The notes under the pieces: generated by a model
What the model saw: only the letters and a program-made list of their open reading frames with translations
Databases searched by the model: none
Told to the model about the DNA's origin: nothing
Shown: positions 5,080 through 6,113 of the stretch, piece by piece
How positions within the stretch are numbered: the first letter of the stretch is position 1
Layout: every line of letters begins with the position of its first letter
Assembly: GCF_902498825.1 (NCBI RefSeq)
Contig: NZ_LR701454.1
Coordinates: 1-6,113, forward strand
Reading direction: 5' to 3'
DNA: 6,113 nt
Source: Rhizobium sp. EC-SD404
Lineage (GTDB): Bacteria > Pseudomonadota > Alphaproteobacteria > Rhizobiales > Rhizobiaceae
Made by a program: the position numbers and the translations under genes

Positions 5080-6113
5080 CTCGGGAGACACACCGCGTGT
5101 TGATGGATCGCGGATGTTCATCAGGATCCCCAGCCCCGACGCCGCTACCCACAACTCTCCTTACTAGAACCTTCGACAGGATCACTGTTCAGCGGCGATG
5201 GCTCTTCAGGACTGGGATCGCATCGGCGTTTCAACAGGTCGCCGCGTCTGGAGCTGCTTCGGAACCGTCAACCTGCTTTCTCAAAAACAGTTTTTCGAAA
5301 CAACGCTGCTTCTTTCAACTCTGCAGCGGACCGGCCGCGAACATTCTATGGCGATGATGGCTCAGTGACGCGGCCTTACCTTTTCCGAAGTGATGCGCAG
5401 TTGCTAGTGGCATTGCGCCTCTAAAGCCAATCGCAAAGGCAAACTTCGTGGCCCACGCCCGGTCGCTAATGCCTGCCAGCGGCACTAACGTGCCCCGGCG
5501 ATTTTGCGAGAGATGGTGGACCGAGACAGGCTAGTATTGGAAATGAAGGTATTTAATGCGGACGATACGATCTGGCTGCAACATTGCTGCACTGCCTCTT
5601 GCTTGTCATTCAGGCTATGATCCTCACAATGTGCATTCCGCAATCGCAAGAACGTTTCTGCGCACCTTCGCGCCACGGCGAAACAGCTACGGTCGCACAA
5701 GGCACACTCCGAGCTAGCGGCCGCGTCAAGACCAAGACCGACAGCAAATTCGAGATCCTAGCGAAGGCGACCTGGTTTGCACGACTGCCAAACCCGGCGA
5801 AAGCGAAACAACTCTAAACGAGGCGCGCCGTTAGTCTCGTGTTAAGCAAGGTCGCGCATCTTGGCCTTGCGGGGCGATCGTATGGCGTTCCCCGTATCTC
5901 TCGACTGTTCGTCCGGGCACGATCGCATTAGCGGCTCCCGCGCGACATGCAGTCCGCATACATCAACTCAGCCATGTTCATGCGTAATAACAGTCCGTCT
6001 CCTACGTTAAGGGCTGATTGCAATTCTGCGGTTCGCGTCCATGTGGACGTAAAGCGTTTCGCGTCGCCTACAACGGCGATGCGGTGAAGACTCCTGTTTC
6101 GTCATGATTGCCG
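5080..6113. other. Gene-poor kilobase, possible decayed mobile DNA
   Basis: No supportable gene in about 1 kb. The longest frames (86, 71 and 77 codons) have many Cys/Ser/Arg residues and no ribosome binding sites. Two faint hints of decayed genes exist: a plus-strand frame around 5412-5474 reading KANRKGKLRGPRPVANACQ, which resembles the linker after the catalytic domain in serine recombinases, and a plus-strand frame near 5725-5815. A hairpin, GCAAGGTC/GGCCTTGC with a 9-base loop, lies at 5846-5870 with one G-U pair. The right end (5871-6113) shows nothing I can identify. Confidence 0.4.

Noticed and set aside
5485..5700. Minus-strand frame ending SLSRSTISRKIAGAR, like an AlpA/excisionase helix-turn-helix
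   Set aside because: The match is a single short helix just before a stop; the rest of the fold is absent and the remaining sequence is Cys/Ser-rich noise.
5584..5817. Plus-strand frame with VKTKTDSKFEILAKATW, faintly like DUF3489 proteins that accompany recombinases
   Set aside because: Only about 17 residues match loosely, there is no ribosome binding site and the expected helix-turn-helix residues are missing.
6026..6046. A GGTTCGCGTCC string resembling a tRNA T-arm
   Set aside because: The loop does not fit TTCRANY and no acceptor or anticodon stems can be built around it.

Overview
The window looks like a patchy, partly decayed accessory region of an alphaproteobacterium, probably a sphingomonad-type genome. 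The basis is moderately high GC content, the residue style of the proteins (an 'AANDNYRP' segment in a small membrane protein, a GGFLGxGAK-type PRC-barrel protein), a TadG-like pilus protein of the kind common in Rhizobiales and sphingomonads, and two possible GGAAC/CGTT-type promoters. The taxonomic call is an inference from family knowledge, not a search result.

Layout. (1) 1-412, minus strand: the N-terminal catalytic part of a large serine recombinase that runs off the left edge. (2) 413-872: no convincing gene, but a weak stress-type promoter candidate at 765-790. (3) 873-1148, plus: a small protein with a C-terminal membrane segment. (4) 1161-1754, minus: a PRC-barrel protein whose natural C-terminus is missing and whose frame runs directly into a decayed IS3-family transposase fragment (1160-1502). 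(5) 1755-2143: regulatory and filler DNA between divergent genes. (6) 2144-3496, plus: a 450-residue TadG-like protein with an N-terminal membrane anchor and a C-terminal beta-rich domain, and no other tad gene in view. (7) 3497-3954: no gene, but a perfect 8-bp inverted repeat overlapping an EcfG-like promoter candidate. (8) 3955-4506, plus: a secreted protein with a Gly/Ala-rich half and a conserved-looking C-terminal half, followed by a strong hairpin at 4546-4574. (9) 4813-5079, plus: a small cytosolic protein of unknown function. (10) 5080-6113: about 1 kb with no supportable gene, possibly holding tiny mobile-element fragments.

The genes do not form an operon: they are spaced apart, point both ways and have their own upstream regions. 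Two envelope-directed products (TadG-like and the Gly-rich secreted protein) and one small membrane protein suggest surface-related cargo. The recombinase and the IS3 debris show the region has been reshaped by mobile DNA. I found no defence, toxin-antitoxin, CRISPR or biosynthetic system. The most unusual objects are the PRC-barrel/IS3 chimeric frame and the palindromic promoter region of the Gly-rich secreted protein.
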